Part shown: positions 7,451-15,950 of the stretch, piece by piece
Position numbering within the stretch: the stretch's first letter is position 1
How the letters are laid out: every line of letters starts with the position of its first letter
Origin: Verrucomicrobiia bacterium
GTDB lineage: Bacteria > Verrucomicrobiota > Verrucomicrobiia > Limisphaerales > JADLHS01
NCBI GenBank assembly: GCA_011525685.1
Contig: WYBW01000020.1
Coordinates: 1 to 64,000, forward strand
Direction: 5' to 3'
DNA: 64,000 bases
Program-made: the position numbers and the translations under genes
The notes under the pieces: model-generated
The model's database searches: none
What the model was told of the DNA's origin: nothing
Seen by the model: only the letters and a program-made list of their open reading frames with translations

Positions 7451-8044
7451 GCACCCCTTCAGTTGCGCGTGCCGGAAGCAATCCACCGTATGATCGTTCA
7501 CCATGCCGACGGCTTGCATGAAGGCGTAACAAATCGTCGAGCCGACGAATTTGAACCCGCGTCTCAGCAGGTCCTTGCTCATTGCGTCCGACTCCGAGGT
7601 ACGCGCCGGAATGTCCTTGAGCGAACGCCGCCGGTTCTGGATGGGCCGACCGCCCACGAACTGCCAGAGATAGCGCTCGAAGCTGCCGAACTCTCTTTGC
7701 ACGGTCAGAAAAGCCTTCGCGTTCTGGATGGCGGCCGCGATCTTCAAGCGGTTGCGCACGATGCCGGGATCGGCCAGCAGGTGTTTGACCTTGCGCGCGT
7801 CGTATTTCGCCATCTTGCGGGCGTCGAAGTGGTCGAAAGCGCGCCGGTAGTTCTCGCGCTTCTTCAGGATGGTTGACCAGCTCAAGCCGGCCTGCGCGCC
7901 TTCGAGAATCAGAAATTCAAACAGCAACCGGTCGTCATGCACGGGCACACCCCATTCACGATCGTGATAAACGATGTCGAGTTCTGTCCTGGACCAGGCG
8001 CAACGTTTGGGTTCCGGGTGCATGGGTTTTGTCGGCGACCGCAT
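7427..8044 (-). CDS. tag: DNA-3-methyladenine glycosylase I
   Basis: This base-excision repair enzyme removes 3-methyladenine from DNA. The 205-aa form from the ATG at 8044 aligns throughout with E. coli Tag: RCAWSRTELDIVYHDREWGV, EGAQAGLSWSTILKKRENY, then GFKFVGSTICYAFMQAVGM and VNDH. The four zinc ligands are in place (Cys15, His27, His185, Cys189), with the same four-residue spacing at the C-terminal end as in E. coli. An ATG at 8023 would give a start nearer the E. coli one; a TTG at 8071 is less likely. It is transcribed divergently from the MFS gene. Confidence 0.93.
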   Translation of the reverse strand: MRSPTKPMHPEPKRCAWSRTELDIVYHDREWGVPVHDDRLLFEFLILEGAQAGLSWSTILKKRENYRRAFDHFDARKMAKYDARKVKHLLADPGIVRNRLKIAAAIQNAKAFLTVQREFGSFERYLWQFVGGRPIQNRRRSLKDIPARTSESDAMSKDLLRRGFKFVGSTICYAFMQAVGMVNDHTVDCFRHAQLKGCKTLRAPR

Positions 8045-8107
8045 ATTATTTTGCTGAAATCGAAACCGCAACTTGACACGTGCGCACCCGCACCATGAAA
8101 TGCGCGC

Positions 8108-9460
8108 GTGAGTGCGCCCTTACCCAGCAGTCCGGCCCCGTCCACGGGGGCACCCGAGAAAATCACGGTCTATCACTGGCTCGTGGTGATCATCGCCTCC
8201 GCCGGCTGGTTGTTCGACTGCATGGACCAGCGGTTGTTTGTGCTGGCGCGGGAATCGGCATTGAAGGAGTTGCTGCAAAACGACGCCGAGGCGCTGGCCC
8301 AGTTGAAGACCTACATCGGCTACGCCACGACGTCCATGATCCTGGGCTGGGCGACCGGCGGCATCTTCTTTGGCATGATGAGCGACAAGTGGGGGCGGGT
8401 GAAAACCATGGTGGCCACGCTGCTCGTCTATTCGGGCTTTACCGGACTATGCGGCTTTGCCCAAGGCTGGGTGGACTTCACCATCTACCGCTTTCTCGTG
8501 GGGCTGGGCGTGGGCGGCATGTTCGGCGCCGCCACCACCCTCGTGGCGGAAAGCGTGCCGGGCCGGATGCGGGCGGTGGCGCTGGGTTCGCTGCAGGCCT
8601 TGTCCGCCTGCGGCAACATGATGGGATCGCTGATCAGCCTGCACGTTCAGCCGGGTGCGGAAAACTTCTGGGGCAATTTTTCCGGCTGGCGCGTGTTGTT
8701 CTTCGTCGGAATCCTGCCGTCCCTGCTGGCGGTGCCGATCATTTTCATCCTGCGGGAGCCCGAACCCTGGAAGCAGGCGCGGGCCGCCGCACGCAGCGGG
8801 GCCGCGCACAAGCAGGTCGGCTCGGTGAAGGAGTTGTTCGCCAATCCGCGCTGGCGGCGCAGCAGCATCGTCGGCTTGCTGCTCGGGGTGTCCGGCATGA
8901 TCGGACTCTGGGGCATCGGTTTCTTTTCGCCGGAACTGATCAGCACGGCGCTCAAGGACGCTCCGCAGAAGACGGTGGACACGGTGCGGGCCTGGGGCAC
9001 GTTGTTTCAGGACGCGGGGGCGTTCGCCGGCATGGTGGTTTTCACCTTCGTCGCCTCCTGGTTGAGCCGGCGACTGGCGTTCCTGTGCGCGTTTGTTCTC
9101 TGCCTCTTCACCACGGCCTACGTGTTTTACAATCTCCGCTCCGCCACCGACGCCTACTGGATGCTGCCCATGATGGGGTTCGCCCAGCTCGCGGTGTTCG
9201 CCGGCTACTCCATCTACTTTCCGGAAATCTTCCCCACGCGACTGCGCGGCACCGGCGTCGGCTTCTGTTACAACACGGTGCGCTACCTGGCGGCGCCCGC
9301 GCCCATCGTGCTGGGGCAACTGAGCCTCGCGCTGACGCAATACGGCGTGGTGGAACCGTTCCGCGTGGCGGCGGTAATCATGTGCTCGGTTTACATCATC
9401 GGCATCGTGGCGTTGATCTGGGCGCCGGAAACCAAGGGCAAACCGCTGCCCGAGGATTGA
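8108..9460 (+). CDS. Major facilitator superfamily transporter
   Basis: The 450-aa membrane protein has about twelve hydrophobic helices. MFS signatures include the loop 2-3 motif GMMSDKWGRVKTMV, RFLVGLGVGGMFGAATTLVA in helix 4, and PTRLRGTGVGFCYN plus a terminal APETKGK, as in the sugar-porter and aromatic-acid/H+ symporter branches. The substrate cannot be told from sequence. Translation appears to start at the GTG at 8108; the nearby ATG at 8095 is in another frame. An unusual insertion lies between helices 1 and 2 (ALKELLQNDAEALAQLKT). It is divergent from tag, with a short intergenic region that must hold both promoters. Confidence 0.88.
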   Translation: MSAPLPSSPAPSTGAPEKITVYHWLVVIIASAGWLFDCMDQRLFVLARESALKELLQNDAEALAQLKTYIGYATTSMILGWATGGIFFGMMSDKWGRVKTMVATLLVYSGFTGLCGFAQGWVDFTIYRFLVGLGVGGMFGAATTLVAESVPGRMRAVALGSLQALSACGNMMGSLISLHVQPGAENFWGNFSGWRVLFFVGILPSLLAVPIIFILREPEPWKQARAAARSGAAHKQVGSVKELFANPRWRRSSIVGLLLGVSGMIGLWGIGFFSPELISTALKDAPQKTVDTVRAWGTLFQDAGAFAGMVVFTFVASWLSRRLAFLCAFVLCLFTTAYVFYNLRSATDAYWMLPMMGFAQLAVFAGYSIYFPEIFPTRLRGTGVGFCYNTVRYLAAPAPIVLGQLSLALTQYGVVEPFRVAAVIMCSVYIIGIVALIWAPETKGKPLPED

Positions 9461-9479
9461 GCAGACCACGATGGCGGAC

Positions 9480-9507
9480 AAAAAAGCCTGTTCCAGTGGA
9501 ACAGGCT
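9480..9507 (-). terminator. Rho-independent terminator of the ribosomal superoperon
   Basis: On the minus strand, AGCCTGTTCC and GGAACAGGCT form a perfect 10-bp stem with a 3-base loop, followed by six T residues (9480-9485). It lies 31 bases past the rplQ stop, and no further gene on that strand precedes it. It also lies behind the convergent MFS gene and may act weakly in that direction. Confidence 0.85.
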
Positions 9508-9538
9508 CGGTTCTGATTGCTACACGGAGGCAGCGACC

Positions 9539-10060
9539 CTACTTCGATTCTTCCTTCTTTTCCTCGGGCTTGGCGGCGGCGTCAGCCGGGGTTTCGGTGG
9601 CAGCCGGTGTCGCCGGCGCCGTGATGATCGTGTCCACCCATTCCAGAATGGCGCGTTGCGCGGCGTCGCCCTGGCGCTGGCCGGCCCACTGGCCCTTGGT
9701 GCCTCCCAGTTTGACAATCCGGGTGTAGCCACCATTGCGTTCCTTGAACGCGGGCGCGATTTCGTCGAAGAGGATGCGCACCACGTCCTCCTGCTCGCGC
9801 CACTTCTTCTTTTCGGCCTTGCGGAGCTGGACGGCGGGGCCGCGGGCGTGCAGCCGCGCTTTGACCAGGCGACGGGCATGGACTGTGCCCCGTTTGCCGA
9901 GCGTCACCACCTTTTCCGCCACGGAGCGCGCGGCCCTCGCCTTGGCGAGGGTGGTGGTCACGCGTTTGTGTTTGATGAGACTGCACACCAAGTTGGCCAG
10001 CATCGCGTTCCGATGCTCGAAGGTCCGGCCCAGCTTGGCGGTTCGCTTGAGGTGTCGCAT
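9539..10060 (-). CDS. rplQ: 50S ribosomal protein L17
   Basis: The opening MRHLKRTAKLGRTFEHRNAM is diagnostic of L17, which lines the exit side of the large subunit. The conserved core runs to about residue 148. The last 25 residues form an Ala/Pro/Glu/Lys-rich tail (ATETPADAAAKPEEKKEES) not found in the roughly 120-aa E. coli protein. It is the last gene of the superoperon, six bases after rpoA and just before the terminator. Confidence 0.97.
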   Translation of the reverse strand: MRHLKRTAKLGRTFEHRNAMLANLVCSLIKHKRVTTTLAKARAARSVAEKVVTLGKRGTVHARRLVKARLHARGPAVQLRKAEKKKWREQEDVVRILFDEIAPAFKERNGGYTRIVKLGGTKGQWAGQRQGDAAQRAILEWVDTIITAPATPAATETPADAAAKPEEKKEESK

Positions 10061-10066
10061 AAGCGG

Positions 10067-11083
10067 TTACAACGTTGGCTTGGGCTCCTCCTTGCCGGAC
10101 TCCAGCAGTTCCGGCTCGAAGGTCATGCCCAGGGTCAGGCCGAGGGCCTGGAGTTTGTCTTTGATCTCGTTCAGCGATTTCTTGCCGAAGTTGCGGTATT
10201 TGAGCATCTCCTGCTCGGATTTCATCGCCAACTGGCCGACGGTGGTGATGTTGGCGTTGTTGAGGCAGTTGGCGGCGCGCACGCTCAATTCGATCTCGTT
10301 GACGCTCATGTTGAGCAGTTTCTTGAGCTTGGATTTCTCCTCGTCCTGCTTGTCCACCACTTCTTCGAACTCGACGGCGTTCTTGTCGTAGCCGACAAAG
10401 ACGTCGAGGTGATGCTGCAAAATTGCCGAGGCCTGCGTGAGCGCGTCGTCCGGCGAAATCCGCCCGTCGGTCCAGACTTCGAGGACCAACCGATCGTAGT
10501 CCGTCCGCTGGCCGACGCGGGCGGCCTCGACGGAGTAGCGCACGCGGGTGACCGGCGAGAACAGCGAATCTATGGCAATGACGCCGATAGGCTGGCCGGG
10601 CTTCTTGTTTTCGTCGCCGGGACAAAAGCCGCGCCCGATCTTCACTTCGAGTTCCATCTCGAACTTCTTCTTCTTGTCGAGCGTGCAGATGATCTGATCG
10701 GGGTTGACCAGCTCCACGTTCTGATTGAGCTGGATGTCGGCGGCGGTCACCGCGCCCTCCTTGTTGACCGAGAGCAACAGGGTTTGCGGGTCGCGGGTAT
10801 GGGCCTTGAACTTGATCTTCTTGAGGTTGAGGACCAGATCGGTGACGTCCTCCACCACGCCCTCAATGGCGGCGAATTCGTGCATGGCGCCATCCACCTT
10901 GATCGAGGTGATGGCCGCGCCCTCCAGCGAGGAGAGCAGCACGCGGCGGAGCGAGTTGCCGATGGTGTGGCCGTAACCGGTTTCAAACGGCTCGGCGATG
11001 AACTTGGCGTAGGTTTCCGTGGCGGTGGACTCGTCCTTGGTCAACCGCTTGGGCATTTCGAATCGTCCCAGACGTACTGGCAT
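10067..11083 (-). CDS. rpoA: DNA-directed RNA polymerase subunit alpha
   Basis: The 338-aa alpha subunit dimerises to nucleate polymerase assembly. The N-terminal domain (to about residue 230) has the family block ETGYGHTIGNSLRRVLLSSL. The C-terminal domain carries the helix-hairpin-helix that contacts UP elements and activators (NCLNNANITTVGQLAM, YRNFGKKSLNEIKDKL). The start at 11083 is favoured by an AAAGGA about six bases upstream; an in-frame start at 11134 would add non-conserved residues. It sits between rpsD and rplQ, the standard alpha-operon order. Confidence 0.97.
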   Translation of the reverse strand: MPVRLGRFEMPKRLTKDESTATETYAKFIAEPFETGYGHTIGNSLRRVLLSSLEGAAITSIKVDGAMHEFAAIEGVVEDVTDLVLNLKKIKFKAHTRDPQTLLLSVNKEGAVTAADIQLNQNVELVNPDQIICTLDKKKKFEMELEVKIGRGFCPGDENKKPGQPIGVIAIDSLFSPVTRVRYSVEAARVGQRTDYDRLVLEVWTDGRISPDDALTQASAILQHHLDVFVGYDKNAVEFEEVVDKQDEEKSKLKKLLNMSVNEIELSVRAANCLNNANITTVGQLAMKSEQEMLKYRNFGKKSLNEIKDKLQALGLTLGMTFEPELLESGKEEPKPTL

Positions 11084-11114
11084 GGTGTTCCTTTCAACAA
11101 TTTTAATCTGGCGG

Positions 11115-11172
11115 CGCGTTGTTATTCCCGGCAACGCGGCGGCCCGTATAATTGTTTTTGACCACGCATGAA
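11115..11172 (-). promoter_or_regulatory. rpoA leader with hairpin and possible internal promoter
   Basis: The 119-base space between rpsD and rpoA is unusually long for this operon. On the minus strand TTCATG (11172-11167) and TATACG (11150-11145) are 16 bases apart and could form a promoter. CGCGTTG and CAACGCG (11115-11121, 11132-11138) then form a 7-bp stem. Either could allow rpoA-rplQ to be set apart from upstream ribosomal genes. Confidence 0.3.
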
Positions 11173-11202
11173 CCGGGGGCTCATGGGCGGTCGGGTTTGG
11201 CT

Positions 11203-11811
11203 CTAACGGGAATAAAATTCAACGACGGCCTGTTCGTTGGCAATGGGGTTGATTTCCTCGCGCGTGGGGATGCGCATCACCACGCCCTTGAAATCCTCCT
11301 TGTTCAACGAGAGCCAGTCCGGCACCGCGCGGCTGGTGGCCATCTCCAGGTTCTTGGTCGCCAACTGGCGCGACACGGTGGTATTCTTCACCTGCACCGA
11401 GTCATTCACCTTCAGCGCGTAAGAAGGAATGCTGACCTTGCGGTCGTTCACCCGGATGTGGCCGTGAGCGACCAACTGGCGCGCGGCGGCCCGGCTGTTG
11501 GCGAATCCGAGGTGATACACCACGTTGTCCAGGCGCGTCTCCAGGATTTGCAGCATCTGCTCGCCGGTGACACCACGGCGCTTCAGCGCCTTCTCGTAAA
11601 CGCCACGAAACTGGCGCTCCAGCAGGCCGTAGTAATACCGCAGCTTCTGCTTTTCGATCAGGCCCAGCCCGTAATCGGTCACCTTGCGGCGGGACTTGGG
11701 GCCATGGACGCCGGGCGGATAATTGCGGCGCTCAAGGTATTTTGTCGGGCCGAACATCGGCAGGCCGAAGCGGCGGCTGATGCGAACGCGAGGACCAGTG
11801 TAACGAGCCAT
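11203..11811 (-). CDS. rpsD: 30S ribosomal protein S4
   Basis: The 202-aa primary rRNA-binding protein has the S4 RNA-binding fold (LDNVVYHLGFANSRAAARQL, VAHGHIRVNDRKVSIPSY). Its N-terminus, MARYTGPRVRISRRFGLP, lacks the four-cysteine zinc knuckle of some S4 proteins, so this is the zinc-independent type. In E. coli S4 feeds back on its own operon; no matching pseudoknot could be identified here. It is spaced 34 bases from rpsK. Confidence 0.97.
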   Translation of the reverse strand: MARYTGPRVRISRRFGLPMFGPTKYLERRNYPPGVHGPKSRRKVTDYGLGLIEKQKLRYYYGLLERQFRGVYEKALKRRGVTGEQMLQILETRLDNVVYHLGFANSRAAARQLVAHGHIRVNDRKVSIPSYALKVNDSVQVKNTTVSRQLATKNLEMATSRAVPDWLSLNKEDFKGVVMRIPTREEINPIANEQAVVEFYSR

Positions 11812-11845
11812 ACTTTATGATTGCAAATTTGAGATTTGAGCCTGC

Positions 11846-12448
11846 TCAGACGCGGCGCTTCTTGCGCGGACGGCAGCCGTTGTGCGGAATGGGGGTGACG
11901 TCCTTGATGCAGGTGATCTCCAAACCGATCGCCTGCAAGGCGCGAATGGCCGACTCCCGGCCGGAACCCGGCCCTTTCACGCGGACTTCCACCTCGCGCA
12001 TCCCGTGCGACATCGCCTGCCGCGCGGCGTCCTGGGCGACCTGCTGGGCCGCGTAGGCCGTGCTCTTGCGCGAACCCTTGAAACCGACGCGACCGGCACT
12101 TGACCAACCGATGAGATTGCCGTGCAGGTCGGTGATCGTGACCTGTGTGTTGTTGAAAGTGGCGAGGATGTTGGCCACGCCCGAAGCGACGTTCTTCGCG
12201 TGCTTGGCCTTGATGATCTTCTTGGCAGCGGCGTCTTCGCCCAGCAACTCGGCGGCCGTGGGCGCCGCTCCCGCCACGGGCGCTTGCGCCTCCGCCGGCT
12301 TGGGCGCTTCGGCGGGTGTGCCCGCTTCTCCGGCCGGGGCCGCTTTTTTGACCTTTTCCTCGGCCGGTTTGGCCGCGGGCTTGTCCGCCGAGGCCTCGGG
12401 TTTGGCTTCCTTCTTGGGCGCGGGCTTTTTCTTGGTTTCTTCAGCCAT
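11846..12448 (-). CDS. rpsK: 30S ribosomal protein S11 with long N-terminal extension
   Basis: The C-terminal part, about 120 residues, is ordinary S11 ([35 protein letters not shown], ending [11 protein letters not shown]). It is part of the platform of the small subunit. It is preceded by about 75 residues of low-complexity Ala/Lys/Pro/Glu sequence ([20 protein letters not shown] and onward). The ATG at 12448 is 12 bases after rpsM, and there is no obvious later start with a ribosome site, so the extension is probably translated. Its role is unknown. Confidence 0.95.
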   Translation of the reverse strand: MAEETKKKPAPKKEAKPEASADKPAAKPAEEKVKKAAPAGEAGTPAEAPKPAEAQAPVAGAAPTAAELLGEDAAAKKIIKAKHAKNVASGVANILATFNNTQVTITDLHGNLIGWSSAGRVGFKGSRKSTAYAAQQVAQDAARQAMSHGMREVEVRVKGPGSGRESAIRALQAIGLEITCIKDVTPIPHNGCRPRKKRRV

Positions 12449-12459
12449 AGGAAATCAGT

Positions 12460-12855
12460 TTAGTGGATGCCGGTCTTGGCGTTGGGATTGCGCTGCACGC
12501 CGACCGTCTTGCGCGGACCCTTGCGCGTGCGCGCGTTGGTCTGGGTGCGCTGGCCGCGAACCGGCAGGCTGCGCATGTGACGAATGCCGCGATAACACTT
12601 GATGGCCTGGAGGCGCTTGAGGTTCATGCCGATCTCGCGGCGCAGGTCGCCTTCGATGACGTATTTGCCATCCTGGATGGCATGGACGATTTGCGAAAGC
12701 TGTTGCTCGGTCAGGTCCTTGGCGCGGATGCTCGGATCAATGTTGGCGCGTTCCAGCACCTCCCGGGCGTTGGTCGGGCCGATGCCGTAAATGTAGCGCA
12801 GCGCGATTTCGATGCGCTTGTTGGGCGGTACTTCCACCCCGATGATGCGTGCCAT
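12460..12855 (-). CDS. rpsM: 30S ribosomal protein S13
   Basis: The 131-aa protein starts [20 protein letters not shown] and shows the helix-hairpin-helix ([20 protein letters not shown]) and the basic tail ([18 protein letters not shown]) typical of S13. S13 sits in the head of the small subunit and contacts the P-site tRNA and large-subunit bridges. It is 47 bases downstream of rpmJ, in the canonical alpha-operon order. Confidence 0.97.
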   Translation of the reverse strand: MARIIGVEVPPNKRIEIALRYIYGIGPTNAREVLERANIDPSIRAKDLTEQQLSQIVHAIQDGKYVIEGDLRREIGMNLKRLQAIKCYRGIRHMRSLPVRGQRTQTNARTRKGPRKTVGVQRNPNAKTGIH

Positions 12856-12902
12856 AGTGTGTTAATTCGTTTGCGGTTGATTCGTCAAGCCGGCGAAGGG
12901 TC

Positions 12903-13016
12903 TCAGCCCTGCCGCTGCTTGTGGCGTTTGTTGGAGCAAATGACACGAATGACGCCGCGGCGGCGCACAATCTTGCAGTGCTCGCATAGTTTCTTCACCG
13001 ATGCGCGAACTTTCAT
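12903..13016 (-). CDS. rpmJ: 50S ribosomal protein L36
   Basis: A 37-aa gene reads [20 protein letters not shown] and continues to NKRHKQRQG. Cys11, Cys14, Cys27 and His32 make the zinc ribbon of the standard L36. It begins two bases after the stop of infA and precedes rpsM, as in most bacteria. Confidence 0.95.
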   Translation of the reverse strand: MKVRASVKKLCEHCKIVRRRGVIRVICSNKRHKQRQG

Positions 13017-13018
13017 AC

Positions 13019-13243
13019 TCAAATTGTCTTTGACTCGATCAAAATCCGCCCTTGCGACAGATCGTAAGGCGTCAATTGCAGCCTTACCCGGTCGCCGACG
13101 GCCAGCCCGGCAAATCGCAGCCGGGCCCGTCCCGCTACAAACGCCAGCAGCCGGTGTCCATTGGCCAGTTGGACGCGATAAGTCCCGTTCGGGAGCACCT
13201 CGCTCACGACACCTTCAACCTGGAAGGCATCTGCTCCGGCCAT
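13019..13243 (-). CDS. infA: Translation initiation factor IF-1
   Basis: The 74-aa OB-fold protein occupies the ribosomal A site during initiation. It matches IF-1 along its length: [29 protein letters not shown], then [16 protein letters not shown]-like residues near the end. The ATG at 13243 aligns with the E. coli start, so the first 40 bases truly overlap the end of map (stop at 13204) in another frame. The N-terminal lysines of the E. coli protein are replaced by AGADAF. Confidence 0.94.
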   Translation of the reverse strand: MAGADAFQVEGVVSEVLPNGTYRVQLANGHRLLAFVAGRARLRFAGLAVGDRVRLQLTPYDLSQGRILIESKTI

Positions 13244-13980
13244 GTTAAAATCTCCGGCTCACCCTCAGTAATGAGCACCGTATGCTCAAAATGGGCCGAT
13301 AGTGAACCATCCTGCGTCACCACTGTCCAGCCATCATTCAAAACTTTTACGCCCGGCTGGCCGGCGTTGACCATCGGCTCGATGGCGATGGTCATGCCCG
13401 GGCGCAACCGCTGGTTGCACTTGGCGTCCACATAGTTGGGCACCTGCGGGTCTTCATGCACCGACCGGCCGACCCCATGCCCCACAAACTCGCGCACCAC
13501 GCTGTAACCGTTGCTCTCGACGAAGGTCTGTATCGCCCGCGAGATGTCCGTGACCCGGTTGCCGGGCGTTGCCTGGGCGATGCCCTCATAGAGGGCGCGC
13601 TCCGTGATGTCCATCAACCGCTGCGCCGCCACGCCGCAACCACCCACCGCCACGGTGCGGGCGTTGTCCCCCACGTACCCGTGGTAAAACACCCCCACGT
13701 CCACGCTCACAATGTCGCCGAATCGCAACTGACGCGAGTTGGCCAAGCCATGCACCACTTCGTCGTTCACCGAGATGCAGGTGTAGCACGGGTACTTCCG
13801 ATACCCGTGAAAGGCGCTGCGCGCCCCGTGATGTTTCATGCGCGCCGCCGCAAACTCATCCACCTCCCGGGTGGTGACTCCCGGCCGAATGAACGCCGCC
13901 ACCTCGTTGAGGACGGTACTGGCCACGGCACAAGCCGGCCGCATCGCCTCCAGGTCTCGCTCGCTCTTCAGAATGATCAT
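13204..13980 (-). CDS. map: Methionine aminopeptidase, type I
   Basis: The 258-aa enzyme removes initiator methionine from nascent proteins. All five metal ligands sit at family spacing: Asp94 (SVDVG), Asp105 (GDNARTV), His168 (FVGHGVG), Glu201 (IAIEPMV) and Glu232 (FEHTVLIT), with the catalytic His77. The type I layout lacks the extra insert of type II enzymes. It lies between secY and infA, as in many bacteria. Its 3' end overlaps infA by 40 bases. Confidence 0.96.
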   Translation of the reverse strand: MIILKSERDLEAMRPACAVASTVLNEVAAFIRPGVTTREVDEFAAARMKHHGARSAFHGYRKYPCYTCISVNDEVVHGLANSRQLRFGDIVSVDVGVFYHGYVGDNARTVAVGGCGVAAQRLMDITERALYEGIAQATPGNRVTDISRAIQTFVESNGYSVVREFVGHGVGRSVHEDPQVPNYVDAKCNQRLRPGMTIAIEPMVNAGQPGVKVLNDGWTVVTQDGSLSAHFEHTVLITEGEPEILTWPEQMPSRLKVS

Positions 13981-13992
13981 CTTCTTCTCCGT

Positions 13993-14060
13993 CTTGATCT
14001 TGGGCTTGCTCTTAACCTTGATCTCCCGGCGAACGGATTGGGATTAAGATGAAGATCAAG
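13993..14060. repeat. GATTAAG/CTTGATC repeat hairpin between secY and map
   Basis: The spacer between secY and map and the first codons of map hold CTTGATCTT (13993-14001) and its exact inverse AAGATCAAG (14052-14060), plus related phrases CTCTTAACCTTGATCTC and GGGATTAAGATGAAG. The arms could fold into a hairpin in the secY-map message. Confidence 0.5.
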
Positions 14061-14069
14061 CGGCAGGAG

Positions 14070-15455
14070 CTATAAACGTCCCCTCAGCCGACCCTTCTTC
14101 AGGAACCCGTCGTAATGGCGCATCAACAGGTGCGACTCGATCTGCCGCATCGTGTCCAGCATCACGCCCACCATGATCAACATGCTGGTGCCGCCAAAAA
14201 ATTGCGAGACATGATAAGGGATGGTCATTTCGCTGGTCAGAATGATCGGGATCACGGCAATCACCGTCAGAAAAATCGCCCCCGCCAGGGTGATGCGGCT
14301 CATGGCGTTGTGCAGGTAGTCAGCGGTGGCCTGGCCTGGCCGGACGCCCGGGATGTAACCGCCGTTCTTTTTCAAGTCATCCGCGATCTGCAACTCATTG
14401 AACTGGGTGGCCACCCAGAAATAGGAGAAGAACAAGATCATGGCGCCATAGAACAGCAGGTAGAGCAACGCCCCCTCGTTGAGCGCCACGGCAATCTCCT
14501 TGAAGAATTTCACATCGAGAAAACTGCCCAGCCTCGAGAAAATCTGCTGCGGGAACATCAGAATGGCCTGCGCGAAAATGATCGGCATCACGCCAGCGTA
14601 ATTGACCTTCAACGGCAGGAAGGACGTGCCGCCGGAGTACACCTTTCGGCCCACGGCGCGCTGGGCGTACTGCACCGGCACCTTGCGCTGGGCCTGGGTC
14701 ACGGCGATGACTCCGGCCACCACTCCCACGAGCAACAACACCAGGGCGACGGCGTGACCGAGATTGTACTTGGCCTCCACACCCGGGCCGGTGAAAAACA
14801 TGTCGCGCAGCGCCGTTGCGGCCTGGGGCAGCCGGGCCACGATGCCGATGGTGATGACCAATGACACGCCATTGCCGATGCCGCGCTCCGTGATCTGTTC
14901 GCCCAACCACATCAACAGCATCGTGCCGGTGGTCAGGACCAGCGTGGTCTGGATGCGATACCACCAGAGGTATTCATCCGGGTAGATCACAATCCGACCT
15001 ATTCCCTGCCCGAACAGGGCCTCGGGCCGCTCCCATCCCACCGTGGTCACCGCGCCCCAGACCAGACACAAGACCACCGTGAAATAGCGGCCGTACTGGA
15101 TGATCTTGGCCCGGCCACCCTCCTCGCGTGCCAGTTTGCTCAAACGAGGAATGACGGCGGTGAGCAACTGGAGAATGATTGTGGCACTAATGTAAGGCAT
15201 GATGCCCAGCGCACCCACCGCGCACTGCTCGAGCGCGCCGCCGGTGAACAGACTGTAAAGACCGAGCACTCCGCCGCTGCCGCTGGCGCTTTGCTCCTTG
15301 AAGAAACGCATCAACGCTTCGCCGTCCAAACCCGGCACAGGCACGTAGGCAATCAACCGGCAGATGGCCAGCAGGGCGGCCGTGAACAAAATCCGGGACT
15401 TCAACTCCGGGATTTTGAAGCAGTTGGTGAACGTGTTGAGGATGGGAGCGAGCAT
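14070..15455 (-). CDS. secY: Preprotein translocase subunit SecY
   Basis: The 461-aa channel subunit of the Sec translocon has ten predicted helices. Family marks include the plug-region start RLIAYVPVPGLDGEALM, ITERGIGNGVSLVITIG, the cytoplasmic-loop residues QRKVPVQYAQRAVGRK, and the late segment LKKNGGYIPGVRPGQATADY. It exports most secreted proteins encoded in this window. It lies between rplO and map. Confidence 0.97.
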   Translation of the reverse strand: MLAPILNTFTNCFKIPELKSRILFTAALLAICRLIAYVPVPGLDGEALMRFFKEQSASGSGGVLGLYSLFTGGALEQCAVGALGIMPYISATIILQLLTAVIPRLSKLAREEGGRAKIIQYGRYFTVVLCLVWGAVTTVGWERPEALFGQGIGRIVIYPDEYLWWYRIQTTLVLTTGTMLLMWLGEQITERGIGNGVSLVITIGIVARLPQAATALRDMFFTGPGVEAKYNLGHAVALVLLLVGVVAGVIAVTQAQRKVPVQYAQRAVGRKVYSGGTSFLPLKVNYAGVMPIIFAQAILMFPQQIFSRLGSFLDVKFFKEIAVALNEGALLYLLFYGAMILFFSYFWVATQFNELQIADDLKKNGGYIPGVRPGQATADYLHNAMSRITLAGAIFLTVIAVIPIILTSEMTIPYHVSQFFGGTSMLIMVGVMLDTMRQIESHLLMRHYDGFLKKGRLRGRL

Positions 15456-15473
15456 GGGTCGAGGCGCAGAGGG

Positions 15474-15944
15474 CTATCCTTGAACCGCCGCCGGTTTCGC
15501 GGCGACCAGTTCGCACGTCCCGCCTTTCGCTTCAATCTTGGCCCGGGCTGAACTGCTGAAAGCGTGAGCGCAGACGGTCAGCTTGCGACTCAGGTCGCCG
15601 TCGCCCAGCACCTTGACCCCGTCGCCCCGGCCATTGACCAGGCCGGCGGCGCGCAGCGTGGACTCATCCACCCGCGCGCCTTCCTCGAACACATTCAACG
15701 CGGTCACGTTGACCGGGATGTACCGCGTGGCAAAACGGGCGTTGTTGAACCCGCGCTTGGGGATGCGCCGGATGAGCGGCATCTGGCCGCCCTCAAAGCC
15801 GATGCGGATGGAGCTGCCCGAGCGCGCGGTCTGGCCTTTGCCGCCGCGACCGCTGGTCTTGCCGTGGCCGCTGGATTCACCCTGGCCAAGTCGCTTGCGG
15901 CGGTGCTTCGCGCCGGGGCGGGGTTTCAAATCATGTAATCGCAT
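15474..15944 (-). CDS. rplO: 50S ribosomal protein L15
   Basis: The 156-aa protein begins MRLHDLKPRPGAKHRRKRLG with the glycine-rich QGESSGHGKTSGRGGKGQTA segment that defines L15, an assembly and stability protein of the large subunit. It follows rpsE by six bases; no rpmD (L30) gene stands between them. Confidence 0.97.
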   Translation of the reverse strand: MRLHDLKPRPGAKHRRKRLGQGESSGHGKTSGRGGKGQTARSGSSIRIGFEGGQMPLIRRIPKRGFNNARFATRYIPVNVTALNVFEEGARVDESTLRAAGLVNGRGDGVKVLGDGDLSRKLTVCAHAFSSSARAKIEAKGGTCELVAAKPAAVQG

Positions 15945-15950
15945 AGAAAA

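Noticed and set aside
9486-9506. Terminator for the plus-strand MFS gene
   Set aside because: The same stem has no T-tract on the plus strand, so it is assigned to the minus-strand ribosomal operon.
8080-9516. A 478-codon plus-strand frame over the MFS transporter
   Set aside because: Arg/Gly-rich, no membrane segments or family motifs, and offset by one frame from the clear transporter.
13993-14060. Intrinsic terminator between secY and map
   Set aside because: The stem is AT-rich, the loop is about 50 bases, there is no T-tract, and map and infA are essential and downstream in the same operon.
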